A stretch of DNA of 64,000 bases. Origin: Thermoplasmata archaeon (GTDB taxonomy: Archaea; Thermoplasmatota; Thermoplasmata; Lutacidiplasmatales; UBA184). The stretch covers positions 62,001 to 126,000 of the forward strand of contig DAHXNZ010000001.1 of NCBI GenBank assembly GCA_027365105.1, written 5' to 3'. Position 1 is the stretch's first letter. Every line of letters starts with the position of its first letter. Both the position numbers and the translations under genes were made by a program. Shown one piece after another: positions 63,650 through 64,000 of this stretch. Below the pieces are notes generated by a model, which saw only the letters and a list, made by a program, of their open reading frames with translations, did no database searches and was not told where the DNA came from.

Positions 63650-64000
63650 ATGCCCGACGGCGAACGGTTCCTTGAATCCCTCGATCCGCGGCTCCGGGAG
63701 GCGGCACGCCGCCGCGGGATCGAGACGACGACGGAGATCCAGGAGCTGGCCGCTCCGGTGCTTCGGGGCGACTCCGATGCGCTCCTCCTCTCGCCGACCG
63801 GGACCGGCAAGACCGAGGCGGCGCTCCTGCCCCTGCTCGATGACCGTCTCCGGAACCCTTCGCCCCCGATCTCGATCATCTACGTCACCCCCCTGCGGGC
63901 GCTCAACCGGGACCTCGAGCAGCGCCTGACGGCCCTGGGCGGCGATGTCGGGCTGACCGTCGCGGTGCGTCATGGGGACACGTCCGCCGCCCAGCGGACC
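63650..64000 (+). CDS. Lhr-like DEAD/DEAH helicase (N-terminus, truncated at window edge)
   Basis: TTTEIQELAAPVLRGDSDALLLSPTGTGKTEAALLPLL...ISIIYVTPLRALNRDLEQRL. Confidence 0.88.
   Translation, partial: MPDGERFLESLDPRLREAARRRGIETTTEIQELAAPVLRGDSDALLLSPTGTGKTEAALLPLLDDRLRNPSPPISIIYVTPLRALNRDLEQRLTALGGDVGLTVAVRHGDTSAAQRT

Overview
This looks like high-GC archaeal chromosome, probably Thermoplasmatota-like. The lineage is inferred from an aIF1/SUI1 gene, TATA boxes about 26 bp upstream of start codons (leaderless-type promoters), an intron-containing tRNA-Trp and Thermopsin-like surface domains. The left flank (1-22.9 kb) carries: a GcvH-like/TusA-like fusion protein beside a rhodanese; an ABC-2 exporter; an IscA/HesB-like protein; a compact tetrapyrrole/heme cluster (hemA-hemC-hemD-hemB-hemQ-hemL-hemE-hemH); a flippase; three paralogous secreted proteins; a decayed IS110 transposase with a structured upstream region; and a FUSC-like transporter. 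The right flank (55.8-64 kb) carries a BtuFCD/FecBCD-type ABC importer, a winged-helix-like protein, uvrB, larE and an Lhr-like helicase start. Between them is the most interesting part: a putative integrated element of about 32.7 kb, bounded by a 15-bp direct repeat (22977-22991 and 55636-55650) that overlaps the 3' end of tRNA-Trp, with a tyrosine integrase ending inside the tRNA. Its parts are: (i) an AACCGGGGTT iteron cluster at the left end; (ii) a Mom-like/ASCH modification module; (iii) an approximately 15-kb translationally coupled operon of tandem small membrane proteins, a PKD-repeat protein of about 1570 aa, an Fn3-containing protein of about 1390 aa, a P-loop ATPase and a serine recombinase; (iv) a cargo/defence region with an R-M pair and a Panacea/DUF4065-like protein; and (v) a run of about 18 tiny overlapping genes (many Zn-binding) ending in the integrase. 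No recognisable capsid, portal, terminase or replication initiator was found, so the element may be an undescribed membrane-virus-like or conjugative/extrusion element. All homology statements come from reading motifs by eye; no searches were run.
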